Shown: in pieces, positions 1 to 5,564 of the stretch
Layout: the number at the start of each line of letters is the position of its first letter
Position numbering within the stretch: the stretch's first letter is position 1
Assembly: GCA_934725535.1 (NCBI GenBank)
Contig: CAKVBV010000100.1
Span: forward strand, 1 to 5,720
DNA from: an uncultured Bacteroidales bacterium
Lineage (GTDB): Bacteria > Bacteroidota > Bacteroidia > Bacteroidales > Paludibacteraceae
DNA length: 5,720 nucleotides
Direction of reading: 5' to 3'
Made by a program: the position numbers and the translations under genes
Notes under the pieces: generated by a model
Seen by the model: the letters and a program-made list of their open reading frames with translations, nothing else
Told to the model about the DNA's origin: nothing
The model's database searches: none

Positions 1-38
1 CACAACTTTTATATTTTACACACAACCATACTCTACAG

Positions 39-75
39 AAAAGAGACTGCCAAACGATACTTGTTAGACAGCCTC
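39..75 (-). terminator. Intrinsic terminator of the cdd-to-exported-protein operon
   Basis: On the minus strand, GAGGCTGTC (75-67) pairs with GGCAGTCTC (51-43). This gives a 9-bp stem including two G-U wobbles and a 15-nt loop, inside which AAC/GTT can add three more pairs. The stem is followed directly by TTTTCT (42-37). It lies about 35 nt after the stop codon of the last gene in the unit, the expected place for rho-independent termination. Stem and T-tract are seen directly; function is inferred. Confidence 0.8.
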
Positions 76-108
76 CTTCTTTCTATACATAAAGATTAAC
101 TATTATTA

Positions 109-1497
109 TCATCTGCGTGTACTACCACCGGAACGAGATGAGGAACCTCCGCCGGAGGAGCGGGAGCCACCGGAGTAGGAGCCGCCCGAAGAGCGCATGC
201 TACCGCCCGATGAGGAGGAACGCATGGTGCTTCCCGACGAGCGGGACGGGCTGCTGTATGAGCCGGAACTGCTGCTATTGTAGGAACGCGACGAACTGCT
301 GTTGTAGGAGCGAGAGGGTGTTGCCGAGGTGCTATGCGACGAGCGCGATGAGGAGCCTTGGTAGGACGAGCGGTTGGTCGTAGTGGAAGCAGTACGTGTG
401 GCGGAAGTACTTGATGACGAGCGCGTGGGAGCGGCTACGCTGCTGCGGGAGGTTGTGGTACCTGCGGTGCGCGATGTGGCAGTAGCGGCAGTACGTGAAG
501 GTGTGGAAGCCGTGCGGGTAGTGACAGAAGTACTGCTATTGCTGCGTGAGGCGGCTGCGGTTGTGCTGCGTGTAGAAGCCGAGGTGCTACGGGTAGCAGT
601 GGCACTGCTTGTGCGGATATTGCTGCTACCGAAGGAGCGTGAAGCGGCTGCTGACGACGCGGCATTGCGGGTGGATGTCCCTGCTACGGCACTGCGTGTG
701 GAAGCCCCTTGTGCCATAGCCGTGCGTGTTGCGGCACGACGTTCGACATCAAAAGAGCGTGCATTGCTTATGTTGCGCCCTGCATTGCGTGTAGAGAACG
801 AGCGTTCAGGGTGACGCGCTGCATAGTCGGAGCGGCTAACGTGCTCATACATAGGACGGTAGTGGTCGTGCGGGTGGTGCCCCGTGCGGTAGGAGCAGAT
901 GGGATGCCAGTGGTGATGCCAGTAGCAGTGGTCCCAATATATATAAGGTGCGACGCAGTAGTAGGGGTGCCACCAGCCGGGCCAGTAGTCCCAGTAGTAC
1001 GGCGAGTACCAGCATACCCAGTCGGGACCCCAGAACCAATCGTAGATGTAGGGGCGATAGACATAGACGGGCTCGATGATGTAGTTGGTGCCATAGATGT
1101 ACTCGTCGCCGATGACTTGCACTGTAACGCTCTGTGTCTCAGGGTCTTTCTCGACAAAGATGGAGGCAACATCCTGATAGACGTCCTTTGCCAGCACTGC
1201 TTGGATGACTACGAGGTGGCGGCTGCCGTCGGCAGTCTCGATGACACGGAGGTAGTCCACCTGTCCGTCGCCGTTGAGGTCGAGGTTGGAGAAGGCAGAG
1301 TCGGGGTTGTTGAGCATCTGTTCGAACTGTTCGAGGTCTTTGGCTTGCCCGAACAGCGTTGCCACAGTCTTCAAGTCGAGGTTCTCTGATATATCCGTGG
1401 AAGTGGCAGTGACCGTGACGGTCTCGTCGGCGCGTCCCCAAAGGGTGGAGAGCAAAAGCCCGACAGAAAGAAGGAACATTCTGGTTTTCATACTCAT
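109..1497 (-). CDS. Exported Ser/Thr/Arg-rich protein with Trp/Tyr/His-rich core, function unknown
   Basis: A 462-residue protein. Residues 3-23 form a typical Sec signal peptide: Lys-Thr-Arg, then a Leu-rich core, then a short polar end near Ala23. Residues 35-135 look like a folded domain with an EF-hand-like loop, DLNGDGQVDYL (73-83); its twelfth position is Arg, so calcium binding is uncertain. Residues 136-220 are extremely rich in Trp, Tyr and His, including an HHHWH cluster near 194-198, plus several Cys. From about 230 to the end the chain is low-complexity Ser/Thr/Ala/Arg, with an 8-residue repeat (RSYNSSSS, 396-411) and a Gly/Ser-rich end. Similar exported proteins with a conserved head and variable Ser/Arg tail occur in Bacteroidetes, from memory. 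The start overlaps the ribBA stop as ATGA, suggesting coupled translation; the Met at residue 3 (1491) is an alternative start. Location is probably periplasm or outer envelope. Metal or polyanion binding is possible but unproven. Confidence 0.85.
   Translation of the reverse strand: MSMKTRMFLLSVGLLLSTLWGRADETVTVTATSTDISENLDLKTVATLFGQAKDLEQFEQMLNNPDSAFSNLDLNGDGQVDYLRVIETADGSRHLVVIQAVLAKDVYQDVASIFVEKDPETQSVTVQVIGDEYIYGTNYIIEPVYVYRPYIYDWFWGPDWVCWYSPYYWDYWPGWWHPYYCVAPYIYWDHCYWHHHWHPICSYRTGHHPHDHYRPMYEHVSRSDYAARHPERSFSTRNAGRNISNARSFDVERRAATRTAMAQGASTRSAVAGTSTRNAASSAAASRSFGSSNIRTSSATATRSTSASTRSTTAAASRSNSSTSVTTRTASTPSRTAATATSRTAGTTTSRSSVAAPTRSSSSTSATRTASTTTNRSSYQGSSSRSSHSTSATPSRSYNSSSSRSYNSSSSGSYSSPSRSSGSTMRSSSSGGSMRSSGGSYSGGSRSSGGGSSSRSGGSTRR
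241..312 (-). repeat. 24-bp coding repeat (RSYNSSSS units)
   Basis: Two adjacent 24-bp units (289-312 and 265-288) encode identical octapeptides RSYNSSSS but differ at about seven bases, mostly in the first third of the unit. A third, diverged copy (241-264) reads GSYSSPSR. The period is a multiple of three, so gain or loss of a unit would keep the frame. Because the peptide is better conserved than the DNA, this does not look like very recent slippage. Confidence 0.6.
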
Positions 1498-2732
1498 ACA
1501 AGTTTTAAGTTGTGATGCATTTTCTCCTTTTTTGTCCGCATGTAGCGGAGGTTATAGGGATTCGGAGCAATCTCTATTGGTATATTCTCTACAATTTCTA
1601 TGCCATAACTCTCGAGTCCGACACGTTTGACAGGGTTGTTTGTCAGCAAACGGAGTCTTTTAGCACCCATTTGCCGTAGGATTTGCGCGCCTACTCCGTA
1701 GTCGCGTTCGTCGGGTTGGAAGCCGAGATGTATGTTGGCATCGACGGTGTCGTCGCCCTGCTCCTGTAGTTTGTAGGCGCGGATTTTGTTCATAAGTCCG
1801 ATGCCGCGCCCTTCCTGGTTCATATAGACGAGGATACCTTTGCCCTCGTGCTCAATCATCTGCATGGCGTGGTGCAGTTGTTCGCCGCACTCGCAACGTT
1901 TGGAGCCGAAGATGTCGCCGGTCATGCACGACGAGTGGACACGGCAGAGGACGGGTTCGTCGGGCTCCCAAGTGCCTTTGGTGAGGACAACATGTTCCAG
2001 ACCTGTGCTGAGTTGGCGGAAGGGAGTGAGCATAAAGTCGCCGTACTCGGTGGGGAGGAAGACGGTTTCGCCTCGTTCGACGAGCACACTTTCGGGTGCG
2101 TGGTTGTCGGGTGTGGCCGCCGTGAGCCCCGCCATGCTGAGACGATAGGCGATGAGGTCTTTGATGGAGATTAGGCTAAGTCCGTATTGTTCAGCGACTT
2201 TCTCCAGTTGGGGAAGGCGTGCCATGGTGCCGTCTTCATTCATAATTTCGATGAGTGCGGCAGCGGGTTGCAGTCCTGCCAAGCGTGCCAAATCGACAGC
2301 CGCCTCGGTGTGCCCTGCCCGTTGCAGTACTCCTCGTTCGCGTGCATAGAGGGGATTGATATGCCCCGGACGACCAAACGTGGAAGGTGTGGACTTGGGG
2401 TCGGCGAGAGCGAGTATGGTGGCAGCGCGGTCTGCCGTGCTGACGCCCGTGGTGCAGCCCTCCAACTTATCGACGGTGACGGTGAACGGCGTGCCGAGCA
2501 TCGAGGTGTTGTTCGCCACCTGGTGGGTGAGGTCGAGTTCGGCACAACGTTTCTCGGTGAGGGGAGCGCAGAGGACTCCCCGCCCGTGCTGGAGCATGAA
2601 GTTGACTTTTTCGGGGGTTATCTTCTCGGCTGCGATGATGAAGTCGCCCTCGTTCTCACGGTCTTCATCGTCCACAACAATCACAAATTTGCCCTCGCGT
2701 ATGTCGCGAATCGCTTGTTCAATCGTATCCAT
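1494..2732 (-). CDS. ribBA: Bifunctional 3,4-dihydroxy-2-butanone-4-phosphate synthase / GTP cyclohydrolase II
   Basis: Cytosolic enzyme supplying both precursors of riboflavin. The RibB half converts ribulose 5-phosphate to 3,4-dihydroxy-2-butanone 4-phosphate plus formate. The RibA half opens GTP to the diaminopyrimidine, releasing formate and pyrophosphate. Numbered from the upstream Met at 2777, the RibB half spans about 16-215, with acidic motif DDEDRENEGD (36-45), GCTTGVSTADR (107-117), RPGHINPL (136-143) and GHTEAAVDLARLAG (155-168). The RibA half spans about 230-420, with zinc ligands Cys284, Cys295 and Cys297 in RVHSSC and KRCECGEQL, QEGRGIGL (321-328), DERDYG (356-361) and LTNNP. 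Both halves look intact and the length is normal. I prefer the ATG at 2732 (412 residues): it follows an A-rich stretch, sits just before the conserved TIEQAI, and limits the overlap with the permease gene to 52 nt. ATGs at 2765 and 2777 are possible. No FMN riboswitch can precede it, since its upstream DNA is coding. Confidence 0.97.
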   Translation of the reverse strand: MDTIEQAIRDIREGKFVIVVDDEDRENEGDFIIAAEKITPEKVNFMLQHGRGVLCAPLTEKRCAELDLTHQVANNTSMLGTPFTVTVDKLEGCTTGVSTADRAATILALADPKSTPSTFGRPGHINPLYARERGVLQRAGHTEAAVDLARLAGLQPAAALIEIMNEDGTMARLPQLEKVAEQYGLSLISIKDLIAYRLSMAGLTAATPDNHAPESVLVERGETVFLPTEYGDFMLTPFRQLSTGLEHVVLTKGTWEPDEPVLCRVHSSCMTGDIFGSKRCECGEQLHHAMQMIEHEGKGILVYMNQEGRGIGLMNKIRAYKLQEQGDDTVDANIHLGFQPDERDYGVGAQILRQMGAKRLRLLTNNPVKRVGLESYGIEIVENIPIEIAPNPYNLRYMRTKKEKMHHNLKLV

Positions 2733-4195
2733 ATCAGTTTGGTATTTATTTTCAGTTTGTCCCATAGTTTGAGCCATGCCTCAGGGTTGACGAGTGCTGA
2801 GTCGGTGGCGGCTTTGTAGGTGAGGAAAATGCCGATGGGAAGCAGTACAAACGAACTGAGCCACATGCCCGTCCAACAGGGCCAGAGTGCTTCGCGCGCC
2901 ATCTTGTAGCCTGTGTTGTCGATGATGTAGTAGATGATGAACATGATTACCGAGATGACTACAGGTGCGCCCAATCCGCCTTTGCGGGTGATGGCACCGA
3001 GGGGTGCGCCGATAAAAAAGAAGATGAGACAGGCGAATGCCAGGGTGAACTTGCGGTGCAGTTCTATCTCGTGCTTGCGCATATACCGTTGATAATCATC
3101 CAGCATGAGGGCATTGTAGTCAATTTGGTCGCGCTGCGCCTTGGCTTTCTCGAGGGCTACGGAGAGTGCCCGGCACCGCTCATCGATAGTGAAATGCGCA
3201 TAGAGCGAGTCCACATCGTAGGTGCGCTCAATAGTCTGAGCCACAGGGGCGGTGTCTATCTGCCTGCCAGACTTGCGTTCACGCCCGAAATAGCGTGTTT
3301 CGACCATGCTTTGGCTCTGCTCTCCACTGCGGTTGTGCGCCAGAACCTGCACAGAATCAATGGAGTGTACCAACTGACGCACGTCTTTGGAGACGTGCTG
3401 GTCGGCAAGAATATCCTCGTTGTAGCGGTTGAACTCGGTGTCAAAGTCAATGAGCAGTTGCTTCTCGGAGAAGGACTCGCGGCGGTACGGCACGTTCTGT
3501 TCCGAGCGCGTGGCGCGCTGTTGCTTGCGGTCAAGGTTCTCAAAAGACTCTCCGCTGTAGAGCCTCAAAAGGAGGTATTTCTTGTCGGCAGTGAAGAATA
3601 TCTTGCCCGAATCGGCTACCATGACGGTGGCATTCTGGAAACCGTCCGAGTAGTCGTAAATCATCAAGTCATAAAGCATGCCCGTTCGCGGTTCTTTGTG
3701 GCGGACATAGATGTTGTAGCCATCGATGCCGTCGTAGAACTCGCCCTGCGGGATGTCGAGTTCGGGGGACTTTTGCCTGAGCGAGAAGATGAGCGTCCAC
3801 AGTTTGACCTGCGTGACAGGGAGTATGGAATTGGAGAAATAGAACGCTCCCACGCAGATAAACGCAATACAAACCGTCAGCGGTCGCATGATGCGGAAGA
3901 GGCTGATGCCCGCCGCTTTCATGGCTGTAAGTTCGAATTTCTCGCCCAAATTGCCGAATGAAATCAGCGATGCCAGCAGTATGGCAAGGGGCAACGCCAA
4001 GGGTACCACAGACGCTACGGCATAGATGAAGAACTCGGCTAACACACTGACTTCCACGCCCTTGCCGACCAAGTCGTTGACATGCATCCACACAAACTGC
4101 ATAAGCAGTATGAAGATACAAATCATAAACGTCGCCAAGAACAACCCAAGGAAGTTCTTGATGAGGTAAAGGTCTATTTTCTTGATGATTCGCAC
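2681..4195 (-). CDS. LptF/LptG-family permease (YjgP/YjgQ), LPS export
   Basis: Inner-membrane protein of 504 residues. The family forms the transmembrane half of the LptB2FG transporter, which extracts lipopolysaccharide from the inner membrane and passes it to LptC/LptA. Six membrane segments are visible at about 12-36, 52-78, 102-124, 382-400, 408-428 and 436-458. The first three precede and the last three follow a large periplasmic domain (about 140-380), the standard LptF/G layout. Family-like stretches include the KAAGISLFRIMRPL region (93-106) and FIGAPLGAITRKGG (394-407). E. coli homologues have about 360 residues; the excess lies mainly in a charged periplasmic insert (about 220-370), which I believe is common in Bacteroidetes. 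LptF and LptG cannot be told apart by eye. The start is GTG (4195-4193), 11 nt after the cdd stop, and no in-frame ATG lies before the first membrane segment. The 3' end runs into ribBA, giving a basic cytosolic tail (about 460-504). Confidence 0.93.
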   Translation of the reverse strand: MRIIKKIDLYLIKNFLGLFLATFMICIFILLMQFVWMHVNDLVGKGVEVSVLAEFFIYAVASVVPLALPLAILLASLISFGNLGEKFELTAMKAAGISLFRIMRPLTVCIAFICVGAFYFSNSILPVTQVKLWTLIFSLRQKSPELDIPQGEFYDGIDGYNIYVRHKEPRTGMLYDLMIYDYSDGFQNATVMVADSGKIFFTADKKYLLLRLYSGESFENLDRKQQRATRSEQNVPYRRESFSEKQLLIDFDTEFNRYNEDILADQHVSKDVRQLVHSIDSVQVLAHNRSGEQSQSMVETRYFGRERKSGRQIDTAPVAQTIERTYDVDSLYAHFTIDERCRALSVALEKAKAQRDQIDYNALMLDDYQRYMRKHEIELHRKFTLAFACLIFFFIGAPLGAITRKGGLGAPVVISVIMFIIYYIIDNTGYKMAREALWPCWTGMWLSSFVLLPIGIFLTYKAATDSALVNPEAWLKLWDKLKINTKLIWIRLNKRFATYARANL

Positions 4196-4206
4196 GCTTG
4201 GGGTGC

Positions 4207-4689
4207 TTAGCCTTTGAGGTTGTCGGACACGAAATTCAGCGGCAACAAGTCGGATGCACTATGGAAAATATGGCACTCGCGTTCGCCATAAAGAATGACC
4301 TCCATCGGTTGCCCGAAGCGGTGCTCCGTCTCCAGCATCACCTGCCGGCACGCCCCGCACGGGCTGGCGGTGTCCTGTGTAAAGTGCCCGTCGGTGAAGC
4401 AGGCGATGGCCAACGCCACTACGGGTGTCTTCGGGTGATTGGCATTGGCGGCAAAGAGCGTGGTGCGCTCGGCACACAGTCCGCTGGGGTAGGCGGCATT
4501 CTCCTGGTTGGTGCCTGTAACTATCTGTCCGTCAGCCAACAGTGCTGCCGCTCCTACATGGAAATGCGAGTAGGGAGCATACGCGTCTTGTGTCTTCTGC
4601 TTGGCAATCTCCACCAAGCGGCACTGCTGTTCACTCAGTTCGTTCTCCTGACATACAGTCAGTTTTGTATGCAAAGTAACCTCTCTCAT
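4207..4689 (-). CDS. cdd: Cytidine deaminase
   Basis: Hydrolytic deaminase converting cytidine and deoxycytidine to uridine and deoxyuridine in pyrimidine salvage; cytosolic. In the 160-residue product, NQEN (61-64) is the nucleoside-binding stretch. CAE (72-74) holds a zinc Cys and the catalytic Glu, and PCGACRQ (110-116) supplies zinc ligands Cys111 and Cys114. The three-Cys zinc site and short length fit the small homotetrameric class. The C-terminal LLPLNF motif is also typical. The frame stays open to an ATG at 4755, but I choose the ATG at 4689. MREVTLHTKL is the usual kind of N-terminus, and the upstream start would lie inside the promoter, before the predicted transcription start. It is the first gene of the unit, 11 nt ahead of the permease. 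Confidence 0.96.
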   Translation of the reverse strand: MREVTLHTKLTVCQENELSEQQCRLVEIAKQKTQDAYAPYSHFHVGAAALLADGQIVTGTNQENAAYPSGLCAERTTLFAANANHPKTPVVALAIACFTDGHFTQDTASPCGACRQVMLETEHRFGQPMEVILYGERECHIFHSASDLLPLNFVSDNLKG

Positions 4690-4729
4690 GGTCTTCAATA
4701 TAAACGGGCACTCCGCCCAAATTAGCCCG

Positions 4730-4760
4730 CAAAGATACACAATTTTTCTGAACAATACAA
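4730..4760 (-). promoter_or_regulatory. Bacteroidetes-type promoter for cdd operon
   Basis: On the minus strand TATCTTTG (4737-4730) is a perfect match to the Bacteroidetes -7 consensus TAnnTTTG. A TTG (4760-4758) lies 20 bp upstream, within the usual spacing for the -33 TTTG/TTG element. Transcription would start near 4720-4726, giving a leader of about 30-37 nt before the cdd ATG at 4689. Motifs are seen; promoter activity is inferred from the consensus for the primary sigma factor of Bacteroides. Confidence 0.75.
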
Positions 4761-4889
4761 TATGTAAGGTGATAATTACAATGATGGCAAATATGTATTG
4801 TCCAAATTCTTAGCATTTGCATACAATGATTATGCTATTTTCCCATTACTCCATACACGAAAACAGTCACACCTGCAAATCGGCTATTC

Positions 4890-5016
4890 TCGGAGGCACC
4901 TTTGCCTCCGACGAGAGAGTCAAGACTCCCTCCACCACCCTCTCGGGCAGTATTCGTACGTCAAAGATCACTGGCTGCTTACGTCTGCAGCCTACCGGAT
5001 TCAACACCTTGAATCA
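4890..5016 (-). ncRNA. Putative structured RNA or long leader with consecutive hairpins
   Basis: Read on the minus strand just after the 5022-5029 promoter box, several local stems follow one another. H1: GATTCAA-GGTG-TTGAATC (5015-4998), perfect 7 bp with a 4-nt loop. H2: GGCTGC/GCAGCC (4992-4987 with 4978-4973), 8-nt loop. H3: CGAGAG/CTCTCG (4945-4940 with 4917-4912), which competes with a smaller inner hairpin GAGT/ACTC (4928-4925 with 4920-4917). H4: TCGGAGGC/GCCTCCGA (4911-4904 with 4897-4890), 8 bp with a 6-nt loop. The predicted 5' end coincides with the base of H1. No T-tract follows H4, so the 3' end is unknown; the transcript could be a free small RNA or could run on into cdd. I do not match it to a named RNA family. 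Stems are seen; expression and strand are inferred from the promoter box. Confidence 0.45.
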
Positions 5017-5021
5017 CGATG

Positions 5022-5029
5022 CAAAGGTA
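5022..5029 (-). promoter_or_regulatory. TACCTTTG -7 box, second minus-strand promoter
   Basis: TACCTTTG on the minus strand matches TAnnTTTG exactly. Transcription would begin about 4-8 nt downstream (5014-5018), at the first base pairs of hairpin H1. No TTG/TTTG is present at the -33 position; instead the 10-bp repeat array begins about 21 bp upstream. A promoter that depends on an activator or on DNA curvature is one reading. It lies about 290 bp upstream of the cdd promoter and has the same orientation. Confidence 0.5.
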
Positions 5030-5050
5030 GTACATCTTCAGAGGGCATTG

Positions 5051-5130
5051 AGCGTTTCCGGTACTTTCTGTTACTTATTGGCACGATTTGGTGCGATTTG
5101 GTAGTTTCTGTTACTTTCTGCTACTTTTCT
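5051..5130. repeat. Eight degenerate 10-bp tandem repeats, helically phased
   Basis: Cut into tens from 5051, the plus strand gives agcgtttccg, gtactttctg, ttacttattg, gcacgatttg, gtgcgatttg, gtagtttctg, ttactttctg and ctacttttct, a rough consensus of GTACTTTCTG. Units 5061-5080 and 5101-5120 match at 17 of 20 positions, so a 40-bp higher-order repeat is also visible. The centre contains a dyad GCAC/GTGC (5081-5084, 5091-5094). On the minus strand nearly every unit carries a short A-run at the same helical face, just upstream of the TACCTTTG box. The period is not a multiple of three, which argues against coding. Binding sites for a protein, or a curved UP-like element, are inferences. Confidence 0.65.
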
Positions 5131-5256
5131 CTTGCAACTAATTATATCTCAGGAATATACAGACATATCCATCCTGTCGTGGTTCCTCTATAGGTGATAA
5201 AAGTGCGATAAGTAGTATCAATGAATGTTGAGGAAAAGACCAAATGCACCAAATGA

Positions 5257-5303
5257 AAAACTCTGCTAAAAGTGTTGTTTTTTGCCAACTTTAGCAGAGT
5301 TTT
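5257..5303. terminator. Long symmetrical hairpin, possible bidirectional terminator
   Basis: AAAACTCTGCTAAA (5257-5270) is perfectly complementary to TTTAGCAGAGTTTT (5290-5303). Inside, GTTG (5274-5277) pairs with CAAC (5286-5289), leaving a 3-nt bulge and an 8-nt loop rich in T. The outer A/T pairs give a T-run after the stem on either strand: TTTT before ATGAT on plus, TTTTTC on minus. No gene clearly needs it, since the edge gene has its own terminator and the plus strand shows no convincing gene here. It may mark the end of an unseen small transcript. Confidence 0.5.
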
Positions 5304-5440
5304 ATGATATGCACAACTGACAAAGTTTGCTTATAACACGTTTGTAATAAACATATTATGCGCATCATATCTATTTTGCGACAATTATATAACTACCCAT
5401 TTATTGCAGGTATAGTTCGCTACCTCAATATGGTCGTTAT

Positions 5441-5480
5441 ATAGAGAGAAACAAACGAGGCTGCCATGTGGCAGCCTCGT
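5441..5480 (-). terminator. GC-rich intrinsic terminator of the right-edge gene
   Basis: ACGAGGCTGCC (5455-5465) and GGCAGCCTCGT (5470-5480) form a perfect 11-bp stem with a 4-nt loop. On the minus strand the stem is followed by TTGTTTCTCTCT (5454-5443), a pyrimidine tract with several Ts. On the plus strand CTCATTTCAG follows, which is less suitable. This polarity fits the end of the minus-strand gene whose stop lies about 85 nt upstream at 5565. Confidence 0.7.
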
Positions 5481-5564
5481 CTCATTTCAGCATAAAGTAT
5501 TTAATTGTGACACTCTTTTTATGGCAACTGATGAATGAGTTGCACAATAGATTCAGCCGCAGCA

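Larger units (their letters stand above)
4690..5564. other. Gene-free interval with regulatory or RNA structure
   Basis: About 875 bases with no convincing protein gene on either strand. The left part (4690-5130) holds the cdd promoter, a run of hairpins, a second promoter and a 10-bp repeat array. From about 5131 the DNA becomes clearly AT-richer and carries two isolated hairpins (5257-5303, 5455-5480). I see nothing definable in 5131-5256 or in 5304-5440. A short inverted repeat TAGCAT/ATGCTA (4811-4816 with 4832-4837) is also present; its 15-nt loop and 6-bp stem make it weak. Confidence 0.6.

Noticed and set aside
374..1389. Long plus-strand open frames opposite the exported-protein gene (374-814, 709-1389)
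   Set aside because: They are antisense to a convincing gene with a signal peptide, and their Val/Arg/Ala-rich products simply mirror its Ser/Thr/Arg and Trp/Tyr/His codons.
2187..2819. Plus-strand open frame of 210 codons within ribBA and the permease 3' end
   Set aside because: It is antisense to two well-supported genes with intact catalytic and membrane signatures, and its product has no recognisable feature.
2733..2860. FMN riboswitch ahead of ribBA
   Set aside because: The DNA upstream of ribBA codes for the permease C-terminus, and I see none of the conserved RFN-element pattern.
4690..4755. Upstream start giving a 182-residue cytidine deaminase
   Set aside because: The extra 22 residues match nothing usual in the family, and this start codon lies upstream of the predicted transcription start of the TATCTTTG promoter.
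4898..5029. Invertible promoter: ACCTTTGC occurs in opposite orientations at 4898-4905 and 5021-5028
   Set aside because: The shared inverted stretch is only 8 bp (about 10 of 12 with mismatches), one copy sits in a hairpin loop, and no recombinase gene is nearby. Chance similarity is more likely.
4798..5193. Plus-strand open frame of 131 codons, and an overlapping one of 95 codons (4817-5104), in the gene-free interval
   Set aside because: They run through the hairpins and the 10-bp repeats, whose period shifts frame. The products look like random translation, and no promoter is seen in front. Structured non-coding DNA is the better reading.
4690..5564. tRNA, rRNA, CRISPR array or transposase remnant in the intergenic interval
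   Set aside because: No cloverleaf with a T-arm motif was found. The 10-bp repeats have no spacers, and no recognisable transposase fragment or paired terminal repeats are seen.
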